A DNA stretch of 64,000 nt from Chondrus crispus (taxonomy: Eukaryota; Rhodophyta; Florideophyceae; Gigartinales; Gigartinaceae): contig NW_005178923.1 in assembly GCF_000350225.1 (NCBI RefSeq), forward strand, positions 37,866-101,865, written 5' to 3'. Positions 33,401 through 42,193 of the stretch are shown piece after piece (position 1 is the stretch's first letter; the number at the start of each line of letters is the position of its first letter). The translations under genes and the position numbers were made by a program. The notes under the pieces are model-generated. The model saw nothing but the letters and a program-made list of their open reading frames with translations, did no database searches and was not told the DNA's origin.

Positions 33401-33556
33401 CAGCCTCCCCGCACTGGCCGGATGAGAGTGACCGCGCGCAGTCCCGTAGTGACTAGAGAGCGAGACCCATGCGGCGCGTGCATATCTCATGCGCTAGTGC
33501 TGCAGGCTGCGTACCGAAGCACGCTCGCACGCCCTAGCGAGTTGCTTTCTCTGAAG
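30477..33556. other. Gene-poor intergenic region
   Basis: About 3.1 kb with no supportable gene; open frames are short and do not resemble proteins. It contains the perfect 21-bp hairpin at 30864-30910 and TAC[A/T]GTA heptamers at 31634, 32158 and 32227. GC content rises sharply after about 33050, perhaps marking the promoter side of the small gene at 33557. Confidence 0.55.
30864..30910. repeat. Perfect 21-bp hairpin with 5-nt loop
   Basis: Arms 30864-30884 and 30890-30910 are exact reverse complements, separated by GTTTG. The pairing stops abruptly on both sides. It is not next to a gene end (nearest stop 30476, same strand), and no T run follows, so it is not an obvious terminator. Candidates are a small-RNA precursor, a recent inverted duplication, or a fold-back transposon remnant. 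Confidence 0.9.
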
Positions 33557-33841
33557 ATGGAAGACGCCTTTGGTGGCGGGCAGTTTGTCCCACAGCGTGA
33601 GTTGCTGGACCAGGTCCGCATGTGGAGGCGAGGATATAAAGACGCGGAGCGGGGCGGCGGTGAGTGTGTATCAGAGGAACATCGGCAGGTGCTCGTCGCG
33701 GCTGGCAGGAAGATGAAGCGCTTCATGGAGAGACTGTGCAAGGGCTTCTGGGGGCGCTCCCCGGACACGGCGAATATCTTGTACGGCTACCATCTGCTCA
33801 GCGTGTACATGAGTCAGCAAGCACGGCAGGGCGCGTTTTAG
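33557..33841 (+). CDS. Small basic hypothetical protein
   Basis: A 94-residue protein starting MEDAFGGGQFVPQ, likely helical, with LLDQVRMWRRGYKDAE, RKMKRFMERLCKGFWG and TANILYGYHLLSVYMSQQ. I do not recognise it. Composition and GC-rich third positions are like the neighbouring genes and unlike the surrounding AT-rich DNA. The frame stays open far upstream, but that part reads as low-quality sequence, so I start at this ATG. It may be a real short gene, the last exon of a longer one, or chance. Confidence 0.45.
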   Translation: MEDAFGGGQFVPQRELLDQVRMWRRGYKDAERGGGECVSEEHRQVLVAAGRKMKRFMERLCKGFWGRSPDTANILYGYHLLSVYMSQQARQGAF

Positions 33842-34499
33842 AGCGAGCCATCGTGAGGACAAGACCCAAGTTGAAGGCCGTGCGGCGATGGTGGTTTGGC
33901 TTTGCGCTATTGTAGTCTCGACTAAGTCAAGACCAAGCCTGCAGTTCCACGTCGCGGACGCTTGTATCGCCGAAAGACCTCTTTATAGTTTCGGCCAGTT
34001 CGCAGATGGATGATCTTTTTTCGCAACATCCGAACGGTTCCAAGACCGAAAGGCTGTGCTGAGAAGAAAATGTGTCTCACATTGCGTGAGATGCAGTAAG
34101 AAATTAGCAGCGGGCGGTTTGTGTAAAGTGCGTGGGATATGCACTTTGATACGCTCTGCGCTGCTCCACTAAGTTTCGCGTAGCCCATTGTTCCACTGGG
34201 GATGATGTTGAACATGACTTCATGCTGAATAGTGTATCTGTAACTCACTCATGTAAATTTTCATCTTGTGCTTTCGCTGCACATGTATTCATGTCGTCTT
34301 GTCGCTCATATTACATCAAGCGGCGTTTTAGCACCAGACCCTGTTCATGCCTCTCATACGACCTGCGCATCAAGGAAATGAATTCAGACGACCGCCAAGC
34401 CAACTACCAAGCGTATTCATAACTGTACCACACCGCAACCAAACAATCGCAAGAGGGATGCGAAAAAAGACCCCACCGCGTCTTCACTTCCCTTTTTCC
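33842..34499. other. Intergenic region
   Basis: About 660 bp upstream of the TatD gene. No supportable gene, repeat or RNA. The frame of the TatD gene is open upstream to 34347, but the translation there is not family-like. Confidence 0.5.
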
Positions 34500-35321
34500 A
34501 TGATCGACACGCACGCCCACCTGACCAGCCCGGCCTTCATCTCCGACCTCCCCATCGTCCTCACGCGTGCCCGCACCACCGGCATAAGCTCTATCATCTG
34601 CGTCTCAGAGACCCTCTCCGACGCGCACGCCGTCCTCAACCTAACCGCGGCGCACCCGGGCTTCCTCCACCCGGCCCTGGGCCTGCACCCCGAGCACGTG
34701 ACCACGCTCGCCCCTGCGCAGCTCTCCGCGGCCCTGTCCGGCATCACCTCTCTCCTCCAAACCACGCCAGCGGTCGCCATCGGCGAAGTCGGCCTGGACT
34801 ACACGCCGCGCGTGCTCTCCCTGGCCGCCTCTGCCGCAGACGCCAAGCGCCTGCAAGCGGACGCCTTTGCTCACTTCCTCTCCATGTCGCAGCAACTCGC
34901 GCTCCCGCTCTCCGTACACAGCCGTGCGGCCGGGCACCACGCGCTGGCTCACGTCGTCGAGGCCGCGCGCCGCGCACCCGTCGCAGTGTGCATGCACGCC
35001 TTCGACGGCCGCGCCGTGCACGCCGAGCGCGCCCTCCGGAGCGTCCCAGAGGGCCTCTACTTCTCCGTCCCGCCGTCCGTCGTCAGGGACGACCAGCTGC
35101 GAAAGCTCGTCCGCCGCGTCCCTACCGAGAGGCTGCTGCTAGAGAGCGATGCCCCAGCACTCGCACCGAGCCGGGGGGAGCGCAATGAGCCGGCTAATCT
35201 TGTCAGGGCGGCCGAGATTATCGCGGAGGTCAAGGGCGTCGACGTTGCTGCCGTACGCCAAACGCTTGCGGAGAACACGGAGCGTCTATTTACAAAGGTG
35301 ACACCAACATTCATAACGTAA
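34500..35321 (+). CDS. TatD-family metal-dependent DNase
   Basis: A TIM-barrel hydrolase of the TatD family. Members act as 3'-5' exonucleases on DNA and have roles in oxidative damage repair or DNA fragmentation. The 273-residue protein has the complete metal-ligand set: His5 and His7 in MIDTHAHL, Glu96 in GEVGLDY, His140 in SVHSR, His166 in MHAFDG, and Asp217 in LLESDAP. Length matches the family (about 260-270). The ATG at 34500 was chosen because TatD proteins start directly at the DTHxH strand; the upstream in-frame extension has no such match. It converges with the sphingosine-kinase-like gene, stops only 49 bp apart. No organelle-targeting sequence is visible with this start. Confidence 0.93.
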   Translation: MIDTHAHLTSPAFISDLPIVLTRARTTGISSIICVSETLSDAHAVLNLTAAHPGFLHPALGLHPEHVTTLAPAQLSAALSGITSLLQTTPAVAIGEVGLDYTPRVLSLAASAADAKRLQADAFAHFLSMSQQLALPLSVHSRAAGHHALAHVVEAARRAPVAVCMHAFDGRAVHAERALRSVPEGLYFSVPPSVVRDDQLRKLVRRVPTERLLLESDAPALAPSRGERNEPANLVRAAEIIAEVKGVDVAAVRQTLAENTERLFTKVTPTFIT

Positions 35322-35370
35322 GGCACTCCGTACGTACCAAAACGTTGCCCCACCGGCGCGGTGACGACGC

Positions 35371-36568
35371 TTACGGTGTACCCGTGGCCACTGCATCATC
35401 CGAAAACGAGTCCAAGATGGTCAAGCGGCCGTCCTGGTCGGCCATATCCAAGACAAATGGCTCGACGGGGACGCTGTCTCCATCGACAGTCAAATAGTCA
35501 CCGTCCAAATGCTCAAACTCCAACCTAGTGGCCTTGTAGTACTGGACACCATCGACCTTATACAGAAATGAGCCATCCTCAGCGGACATCAACATGCGAA
35601 CCATGTCCGCCCGCCCCATTCCCTCCCGCACGACGACGACGTCAAACACGCCGGTCTCCGTGAGGCTCGCCTCGGGCAGCAGCTGAAAACCTTCGCCGAC
35701 AAAGTGGGAGTTCCACGCTACGACCATGGCGAAGCCGCCCTCCAACACATACTCTCCCCCCACGCACTCTCCCATGCCTTTCAGCGGCCCCTTCCCCGCG
35801 GCCTTCCTCTTCCCCTCAATCTCCCTCACAACTGTCTCCTGCTTCCCCTCATCAACCGCAATGCGCATCCTCCCGCGCACAACCCTCCTCCTCAGAATGC
35901 CCCACACCGCGCCCAGCTCAAAGCGCAGGCCGCCCAGAAAGCGAATCGGCTCCGTCCCCTGGTCGACATCCGCCGTGAAGCCCCACTGCACGCCGCCGAC
36001 GGCGACCCTCTCCCTCCCGCCGGCCTGATACCTCAGGACGGCCATGGGCCTCCCGGCGCGGCCCCTCCTGAGCGCGTGGACGACGTTGAGCGCGGCGTGC
36101 TCGACGGACGGCAGCCCCAAGCTGGCGGCCACGGCATTTCCAGACCCGGCCGGCACGACTGCGAGCGGCGGCGGCGGCGCGCCCGCGCCCCTCGGGCAGG
36201 CCGCGCACAGCCCCCGCACGATCTCGCTGAGCGTGCCGTCGCCGCCCACGCTGACGACGGCCGCAAAGGCGGCCAGACCGTCGGCGCGGCGCGCCGCCAC
36301 AAACTCGGCNNNNNNNNNNNNNNNNNNNNNNNNNNGTCGACACGCGGCCCGAGATTCGGTTCTCCCGCACGAGCACGCGCGCCGCCGCGGGCAAGGGCGA
36401 GGGCGAGGGCGCGGCGAGCTCGTGGCGGACGAGAGAGCGTGACGGCCAGAGAGGCGGCAGACAGGCGCGCGGGGAAGGCTCGGCGTAGTAGATTAGCGAC
36501 GGGGCTTGCGAGGAGACCTGCCGCCACGGGACGAGGAACTCGCCGTCGTGCGAGGGGCCCAGGGACAT
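35371..36568 (-). CDS. Sphingosine kinase-like lipid kinase (contains assembly gap)
   Basis: A diacylglycerol/sphingosine-kinase catalytic domain. The part downstream of the gap has the nucleotide-binding loop SVGGDGTLSE, then VVPAGSGNAVAASLG, GFTADVDQGTEPIRFLG, VAWNSHFVGEGFQLLPEA and a C-terminal YLTVDGDSVPVEPF. This order and wording fit plant and animal sphingosine kinases more than bacterial YegS. The N-terminal part (ATG 36568, MSLGPSHDGEFLVPWRQ) is in a different frame, because 26 unknown bases at 36310-36335 interrupt the gene. A true gap length of 2 modulo 3 larger would restore one frame. The expected phosphate-binding VLVNPxSG strand lies at or in the gap (ARVLVRENRISGR precedes it). 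It converges with TatD. Confidence 0.85.
36310..36335. other. Assembly gap of 26 N
   Basis: Twenty-six consecutive undetermined bases inside the sphingosine-kinase-like gene. The two sides are out of frame with each other by one base at this gap length, so the true length is probably not 26. The flanks are very GC-rich, which may explain the missing sequence. Confidence 0.99.
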
Positions 36569-36814
36569 GTCGGAGGGGAGACGGGTTGGGAGGGTGGGGG
36601 TATGGATGGCGGGAGTGAGGTGAACTGCCAGTTGTTTAGTTAAAGGTATATGACTTTGGTGGTTTGGGGATCGGAGCACTGAATTGAAGCGGCCCTCAGA
36701 GTGGGTAACTCTCGGGACACTGCAGTTTTCTGTACATAAATCGGGACACAGGAAGGTGGGGCTGCACGGATTAGAAGTTTGCACGCACGGTTCGGTATGT
36801 ACGGTACGCTTCGA

Positions 36815-36947
36815 AGTGCACGCTTAAGAAGGGGTGTTAGAGCGTCTTCGAGTGCTCGTTGCCGTCTTTTGACTAGTACCCGTGGTAGTGCACGCTTAAG
36901 AAGGGGTGTTAGAGCGTCTTCGAGCGCTCGTTGCCGTCTTTTGACTA
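36815..36947. repeat. Tandem duplication, 61-bp unit at 72-bp spacing
   Basis: Segments 36815-36875 and 36887-36947 are identical except for one base (GAGTGCTCG against GAGCGCTCG). Spacing is 72 bp, a multiple of three, so a short open frame runs through both copies. The separating 11 bases and the flank contain GTACCCGT and ACGGGTACC. The near identity implies recent duplication. It lies upstream of both the lipid kinase gene (minus) and the SNARE gene (plus), so it could act on either promoter. Confidence 0.9.
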
Positions 36948-37084
36948 ACCAACGGGTACCGTTGCCTCATGCTTGTCCTTCGTCCCTGCGTCTTCAAAGA
37001 CACAACGCAAACAGCACATCCGCATTCCCGCGCACACTGCTCCACATGTTCAGTGCAGCCGTCTAACAAGGGCCGGTCGGATAG

Positions 37085-37311
37085 ACACTACCAGTGGTGC
37101 CTGTGCAGCTGTGATTAGTGCAAACCGTCAATAGTGCAGGTCAAAGCCGCTTGTCACGACTTTCGACACACGTTTGCAGCCTACATTTCTTCAAGTAAAG
37201 CTACGCTGGAAAAAGTGATTGGCGAGATCTTCCCTTAAGTAGTGCAATACGCCAATAGTGCACTATTTCACCGCGTGGCACGGTACTGCACTATTGAGTG
37301 TAGTGCTACTG
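37085..37311. mobile_element. Small MITE-like remnant with TAGTGCA motifs
   Basis: A 12-bp inverted repeat TCAATAGTGCAG (37128-37139, reverse complement at 37286-37297) and further copies of CAATAGTGCA and TAGTGCAA flank a non-coding centre. The right side ends in CTACTG followed by TA (37312-37313), the same end type as the pogo-like elements. The TAGTGC motif is one base pattern away from the TAGTGCC of the element at 19070. No open frame is inside. Left boundary is uncertain. Confidence 0.5.
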
Positions 37312-37469
37312 TACTGTAGAAAACGCCAACGATGTACCTACCCTACAGAGAAAAGCCATTCATTTTTCCCCCTCCCAAAAAAACATAACTCCATCCAACA
37401 ACATTACATGTCCCTCCTCCCCATTTGTCCAACTCCCCCCCCCTCCCCCCTCCCACTCGCCGCACCACC

Positions 37470-38360
37470 ATGTTCCGCAAGAAGAAGAACTTCGGCTCCG
37501 TCACCGTCTTCGAGGATGACGACGCGGCCGACGTGCCGGCGGCGGACCAGTTCGACGACCTAGGGCTGTCGCCTCCGCCCGCCGAGGACCTGGACGCGAT
37601 GACCACGCAGCAGCTGGAGGCGCTCGCTCTGGGGTCTGCGCAGGTGGGAAAGGATTCCACAGCGCGCGCGCTCCGTCTGGCGACCGAAGCGCGCGAGGTG
37701 GGCGTCAACACGGCGCAGACGATGCACGCCCAGACGGCCCAGCTGGAGAAGATGGCGGACGACATCGAGGTCGTGCACGACTACCTAGACAAGTCGGAGC
37801 GCATCATCGACAAGATGGCGCGCCCCAAGCTGGCCCGTCTGTTCGCGCGCAAGAAGGCCGGCGGCAAGGGGCTGGACAAGGTCAAGACGTCGCGCAAGGA
37901 CGCCGACGCGCGCGAGGAGCTCCGCAGGGGCGGCGTCGACGCCGTCGACCTCAAGGGCATGCGCGCCGCGGGCGAGGGAGACGGCCCCGCCGCCGTCTCC
38001 TTGGAGGATTTGGAGAGGGACGCCCTGCTTGATGGCGCAGAGCTGGTCGAGGCCTCCCCGCCGAGGAGGGCCCGCATTGGCAGGAGGAAGAAGGACGTCG
38101 CCCCGCCCGCCGTGAGGGATGCTAGGGAGGTCCACGAGGATTATTCCCAGTACTCCGAGGGCGTCGCGCACGTCATGCGCAAGCAGGACGAGGACTTGGA
38201 TCAGATCTCCGGCGCCTTGGCGGACATGCAAGCCCTGGCGGGCGCTATGAATAATGAGCTCGACTATCAGGATAAGCTGATTAATGAAGTCCAGGACTTT
38301 ACCGTGGAGACCTCGGTCAGGACGAAGGAGAACGCGAGGAAGATTAATAAGATCAAGTAG
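37470..38360 (+). CDS. SNAP-25-type Qbc SNARE
   Basis: A 296-residue t-SNARE with two SNARE helices on one chain, supplying the Qb and Qc helices to a fusion complex at the plasma membrane or during cell division. The first helix spans about residues 55-118 with zero-layer Gln88 (MHAQTAQLEKM). The second covers about 240-293 with zero-layer Gln267 (NNELDYQDKLINEV). The linker is Arg/Lys-rich. The protein has no cysteine at all, so it cannot be palmitoylated in the linker as animal SNAP-25 is; this matches SNAP29 and plant SNAP33. The ATG at 37470 (MFRKKKNFG) was preferred over one 15 codons upstream in pyrimidine-rich sequence. Confidence 0.92.
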   Translation: MFRKKKNFGSVTVFEDDDAADVPAADQFDDLGLSPPPAEDLDAMTTQQLEALALGSAQVGKDSTARALRLATEAREVGVNTAQTMHAQTAQLEKMADDIEVVHDYLDKSERIIDKMARPKLARLFARKKAGGKGLDKVKTSRKDADAREELRRGGVDAVDLKGMRAAGEGDGPAAVSLEDLERDALLDGAELVEASPPRRARIGRRKKDVAPPAVRDAREVHEDYSQYSEGVAHVMRKQDEDLDQISGALADMQALAGAMNNELDYQDKLINEVQDFTVETSVRTKENARKINKIK

Positions 38361-39096
38361 CGCCGCTACGTTGCGGTAGCACCGCCATTTTGCCGCGCCC
38401 GCGCCAAGCCGTTGCCCCCCCCCCCCCCCCCCCCTCCCCCGGCATTGCCGCGAACGCAGTGCGCGCTCCCCGGATAGACGCACCAGCGCATCTTGTTCAC
38501 GCCGTAATGCGAACATCGGGAAAGCCATCACTAATTAGCTAATACACTAGAGACTCTACTTTTCTTCGCAACTCGCACCGCCTCGAGAACTAGTGCTTAT
38601 CTACTGTACACGTCATCGATGCCTCCATGCACATTCGTCGGCCGTTGCTTCGCCTTTGTCCTCAAAGCTGCGGCTGCTCCGTTGCCAAGCTTGAGATGCT
38701 CTTGTCTTATTGAACGGCGGGCAATCTGTTGGTGGAGGCCCGCGGGAAGCGAAGAGGACGTCTGCAAAGAGTGTTTTCATCAGTCTTGGAGGAAGGCCTT
38801 GTATTATCGAGGGGTGATGATGTGTCGCTTTTGTTTTTGAAGCTGAACACGGACGCGAGACTGTAGACCCGGGATCGTGTCGGAAAAGTCTGCATTCTTT
38901 AATGTAATGTAGGCAACCGTCTGCTGCTTCCGCCGTTGCTCGTCGGGATTGCACAGCAGACTAGACTTAGAGACTCTCGTCGAATAATGGTTAGTGAGGC
39001 TAATCGGGCTATGGCTACATAATACACACAGTAAGATACGGTACAGTACACAGTACAACTGTCCTGTCGACAGTCCGCGCCACCATGACGTCGACG
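38361..39096. other. Intergenic region between convergent genes
   Basis: About 735 bp separating the SNARE and CLC stop codons. It holds the C tract at 38415-38440, TAC[A/T]GTA heptamers at 38602 and 39042 (the second inside GTACAGTAC), and no supportable gene. Confidence 0.5.
38415..38440. repeat. Poly-C tract
   Basis: Twenty C, one T and five C in a row, 55 bp after the SNARE stop codon. It is in the likely 3' untranslated region. Length is probably unstable and subject to sequencing error. Confidence 0.95.
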
Positions 39097-41535
39097 CTAG
39101 CGGAAAAACTTGCGCGGGATGTCGCCCGTGGCGTCGCAGTACGCGATGGCATCCTTTTTGGAGATGAGGCCGAGCAGCTCGCCGTGGCGCGTCACAAAGC
39201 ACATGCGCAGCCCCAGCGCGGAGAAGCAGTCGTACACGTCGGAGAGCGGCGTCTCCGGGCTCACTTGGCTGAGGTATCTATCACGGAAGCCTGCAAAATT
39301 GAGCAAAATCTCGTTGTTTGCCGAGATGCGTTGGATGTAATCTTTGTCCGTAATGTCAAACTCCCCCTTGAACGACACCATCGTTTCGTACGATACCCGC
39401 GGATCCCGCAACGCCTTTTCAATCCCCGCTTTCAGCTCCTTCCGCACGATGTTTCCAGTTAGGATCATGTCATGTTCCCGTCGCACTATGGGGAATCCGT
39501 AGTATTGATAGTCATGTAGCAACTGTTGCAAGTGCCCTAATGTTGCCCCCATCTCAGGAATCACAACCCGTGGAGGCCGCATAATCACTCGTGCGGGCAC
39601 CTCATGAGAGACATGATGCTTTGAATCGAGAAACGGATATCGCTTGATGTTGATGTGCATGTCGTAAATGCCCTCCAACCCACTCAATGTACAAACCATT
39701 TTCGCGGCAAGAATCCCAAACATAGTCGGCAGCAAATGGCTTAACCCTCCGGTCAGCTCAAACATGATCACCACCAAAGAAACAGACACCTGAGTCACCC
39801 CTGCTAGAGTAGAACTAGCCCCCACAAGCGCATAAATAGATGGTCGCACGCAAACTGATGCGGAGCGGCACTGAGAGAAAATCGCCCAATCCGGATGCGC
39901 CGCAGCAACCATCTTTGTGATTGTCCCAATGATCCTCCCAGCGCAAGCGCCTATCGTCATCGACGGGATAAATAGCCCAGCCGGCAGGCGGGCACCAAAA
40001 GTGAGAATCGTCAATAAAAGTTTGGCTCCGACAGCATAGAACAAAACGAAAAACAGCTTGTCAATACGAGTCGAGTCACACATGAGCGACTCGCCTCCCT
40101 CACCTAGAGTGCCGCTCTCATTGCATTCTGAGAACAATGTGGCGAGAATCTCCGTATTGGTGAGGCGCAAAAACGGGATCGGGTACTGCAGCATGACTGT
40201 GACCAAGACAATACCAGCGACTTCAATGATGGGGCTCCGTCTAAGAAAAGGATCGTGAATGCGAAGCTTGGACCATTTAACGTTGTAATGGATGAAAATG
40301 GAGCCCAAAATGCCACCCAGAGCGCCAGTGAAAAAAAATGGAATCATCTCAAACCAAAACCACTCCAACGAGTGGTTGACCTCAAACATGACGGCCTTGC
40401 CGTTGAAGAAAGGATTCATGAGGGTGAGGGTAAGTTCAGCCAATGCCGAGGCGAAGAAGGAGCGCCACAAAACGCGGTTTGGAAAGTAACTTGCGGCCTC
40501 CTCAAACGCGAAGAGCACACCACCGATAGGAGCATTGAAAGCGACTGACACACCTGCAGCGGTACCCACGCAAACAAACTCCATCATGAGGTTAAAGTTG
40601 TCGCGAAAGTCGTCAAACGAGGTGGCGACCATGTTGGCCAAGACGGAGACCAAATGCACAAACGGGCCTTCCTTCCCGAGGTTGAGGCCCGACGCGACGG
40701 AAAACGCCAGGCCAATGACCTTGATGATGAATGCCCAAGAGCTCAAGTAACCGCGGATGACGACGCCACTGAGCACGGTCTTGATCTCCGGCACGCCCGA
40801 CCCTGCGGCATGCGGGGCGAAGCGCTTGACGAGATAGGCGGCGGTGACGCCAAAGGCGAGGGCCAGTAAGGCGTAGGCCAAAAAGGCCAAGAACGAAGTG
40901 GCAGAGCCTATCAAGGGCAAGAAGGAGAGGGCGGTAGACCATTCCCGGAAGCCGCAGCGCTGACCCTCCTCATCCAAGCGGCAGCACATTTCGCGCGTCA
41001 AGTACCATCCGTCGGAACAGTAGCCAAACTTGATGTCCGACAGCCACTCGACCGAGAGATCAAGGCTGGCGGCGACGAGTCCCGCGCCGATGCCCATCGA
41101 CACGAGGACGAAATAAATCTTAGCAGTGTATAAATATTCGGCAATCGGACCGCGCGCCATACGTTGCTGCTCATGCTCGAGCACGTGTGAGCGCGTCTTC
41201 TCGTTAATGAAGTCATGGATGACGTAATCGCCGGCGAAGCCCGCCGACGTATCGCGGCTGGCCTTGCGCATGCGCAGCCTGGAGAACTGTCCCCTGGAGC
41301 CCTGTCGGCTGGGCGCGCGTGACGTCTGCATTGAGAGGGATCCGCCGTCGAAGGAGGCGTCGCGGAACGACTCTCGCGAAAAGAGCATGGGGGCGGCGAT
41401 GTTTGGGTTAGCCGGCGATACGGTATGGTCGCGGGACGAGCCCGGGCGATCGGAGGCGGGGAGCCCATCGATGGAACCATACATGGACGACGCGGGCAGC
41501 GAGAAGCGGGGGCGGATTTCGTCTTCCTCGTCCAT
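39097..41535 (-). CDS. CLC chloride/proton exchanger (CLC-3/4/5-like)
   Basis: A CLC-family transporter of 812 residues with the full membrane core and two C-terminal CBS domains. It exchanges chloride for protons in endosomal, Golgi or vacuolar membranes. Selectivity and gating signatures are GSGVPEIKTVLSG (about 244), GKEGPFVH with the gating Glu (about 289) and PAGLFIPSMTIG. The internal proton glutamate lies in LFAFEEAASYFPNRVLWRSFF (about 344), so it should be an exchanger rather than a channel. Wording is closest to the CLC-3/4/5/Gef1 group. The CBS pair covers roughly the last 170 residues. An N-terminal Ser/Arg-rich cytosolic region precedes the core. I start at MDEEDEIRPRFS (41535); an in-frame ATG at 41664 would add 43 unlikely residues. 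Confidence 0.95.
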   Translation of the reverse strand: MDEEDEIRPRFSLPASSMYGSIDGLPASDRPGSSRDHTVSPANPNIAAPMLFSRESFRDASFDGGSLSMQTSRAPSRQGSRGQFSRLRMRKASRDTSAGFAGDYVIHDFINEKTRSHVLEHEQQRMARGPIAEYLYTAKIYFVLVSMGIGAGLVAASLDLSVEWLSDIKFGYCSDGWYLTREMCCRLDEEGQRCGFREWSTALSFLPLIGSATSFLAFLAYALLALAFGVTAAYLVKRFAPHAAGSGVPEIKTVLSGVVIRGYLSSWAFIIKVIGLAFSVASGLNLGKEGPFVHLVSVLANMVATSFDDFRDNFNLMMEFVCVGTAAGVSVAFNAPIGGVLFAFEEAASYFPNRVLWRSFFASALAELTLTLMNPFFNGKAVMFEVNHSLEWFWFEMIPFFFTGALGGILGSIFIHYNVKWSKLRIHDPFLRRSPIIEVAGIVLVTVMLQYPIPFLRLTNTEILATLFSECNESGTLGEGGESLMCDSTRIDKLFFVLFYAVGAKLLLTILTFGARLPAGLFIPSMTIGACAGRIIGTITKMVAAAHPDWAIFSQCRSASVCVRPSIYALVGASSTLAGVTQVSVSLVVIMFELTGGLSHLLPTMFGILAAKMVCTLSGLEGIYDMHINIKRYPFLDSKHHVSHEVPARVIMRPPRVVIPEMGATLGHLQQLLHDYQYYGFPIVRREHDMILTGNIVRKELKAGIEKALRDPRVSYETMVSFKGEFDITDKDYIQRISANNEILLNFAGFRDRYLSQVSPETPLSDVYDCFSALGLRMCFVTRHGELLGLISKKDAIAYCDATGDIPRKFFR

Positions 41536-42193
41536 CGCTAAAGCGGGCACGATGCATGTGCGGCGATGGCGGGGCAATGCGGTGCGAGGAGGGGAGCATA
41601 TGTCGCCAGACCGGATGCACAAGGCAAAAGCCCTCTGACAACGCTGAGGTTGTTTCGGTTTCAAAATGACGGGTTCGATACGCGCCCACGTGAGCCGTTA
41701 CTGCGGCAAACACGTGTGCACACCTCAGACTATTCCACTCTCGAGAGCATGACAGCTCTTACAGTATCAGCAGCTCTGAATCCTGCCCAGCCACGCCTCG
41801 CCAAGTGCCGGCGTCTCGCGTCCGCGCCCCCTCCAACCAGCGCGGGCCGCGCCGTGCGGCCCGCCAAGCCGCCACACCGCCCAATCCGCGCGCCGCATCC
41901 GCGTGATCTGCGTGATCGCTCACGGTCACCGCGGCCCGGCTAAAGCGGGCCACACACGCCCATCGTCACACTGGGCGCCGACCGTCAACAGCCTGTAAAC
42001 TACATTTTGGCCTTTACTCCCGCCGCACACTCCCGAACGCCCCCCATCGCCCTCCCGCCCTCCCGCACGGCCCCCGCCCACCACCCGCCCGCCTTCCAAT
42101 TACCCGACAAAACTCCCCTTACGCTCCCTACCCTACCCCCCCCCCCCGCCTCCCCCATCGAACCGATCCGCGGCCGGAGCACCGCCTAGCACC
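41536..42193. other. Divergent intergenic region
   Basis: About 660 bp between the divergent CLC and membrane-protein genes. The right half is highly C-rich on the plus strand, with a C run at about 42137-42147, and probably forms the leader or promoter of the gene at 42194. A TAC[A/T]GTA heptamer lies at 41760. No other gene is seen. Confidence 0.5.
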
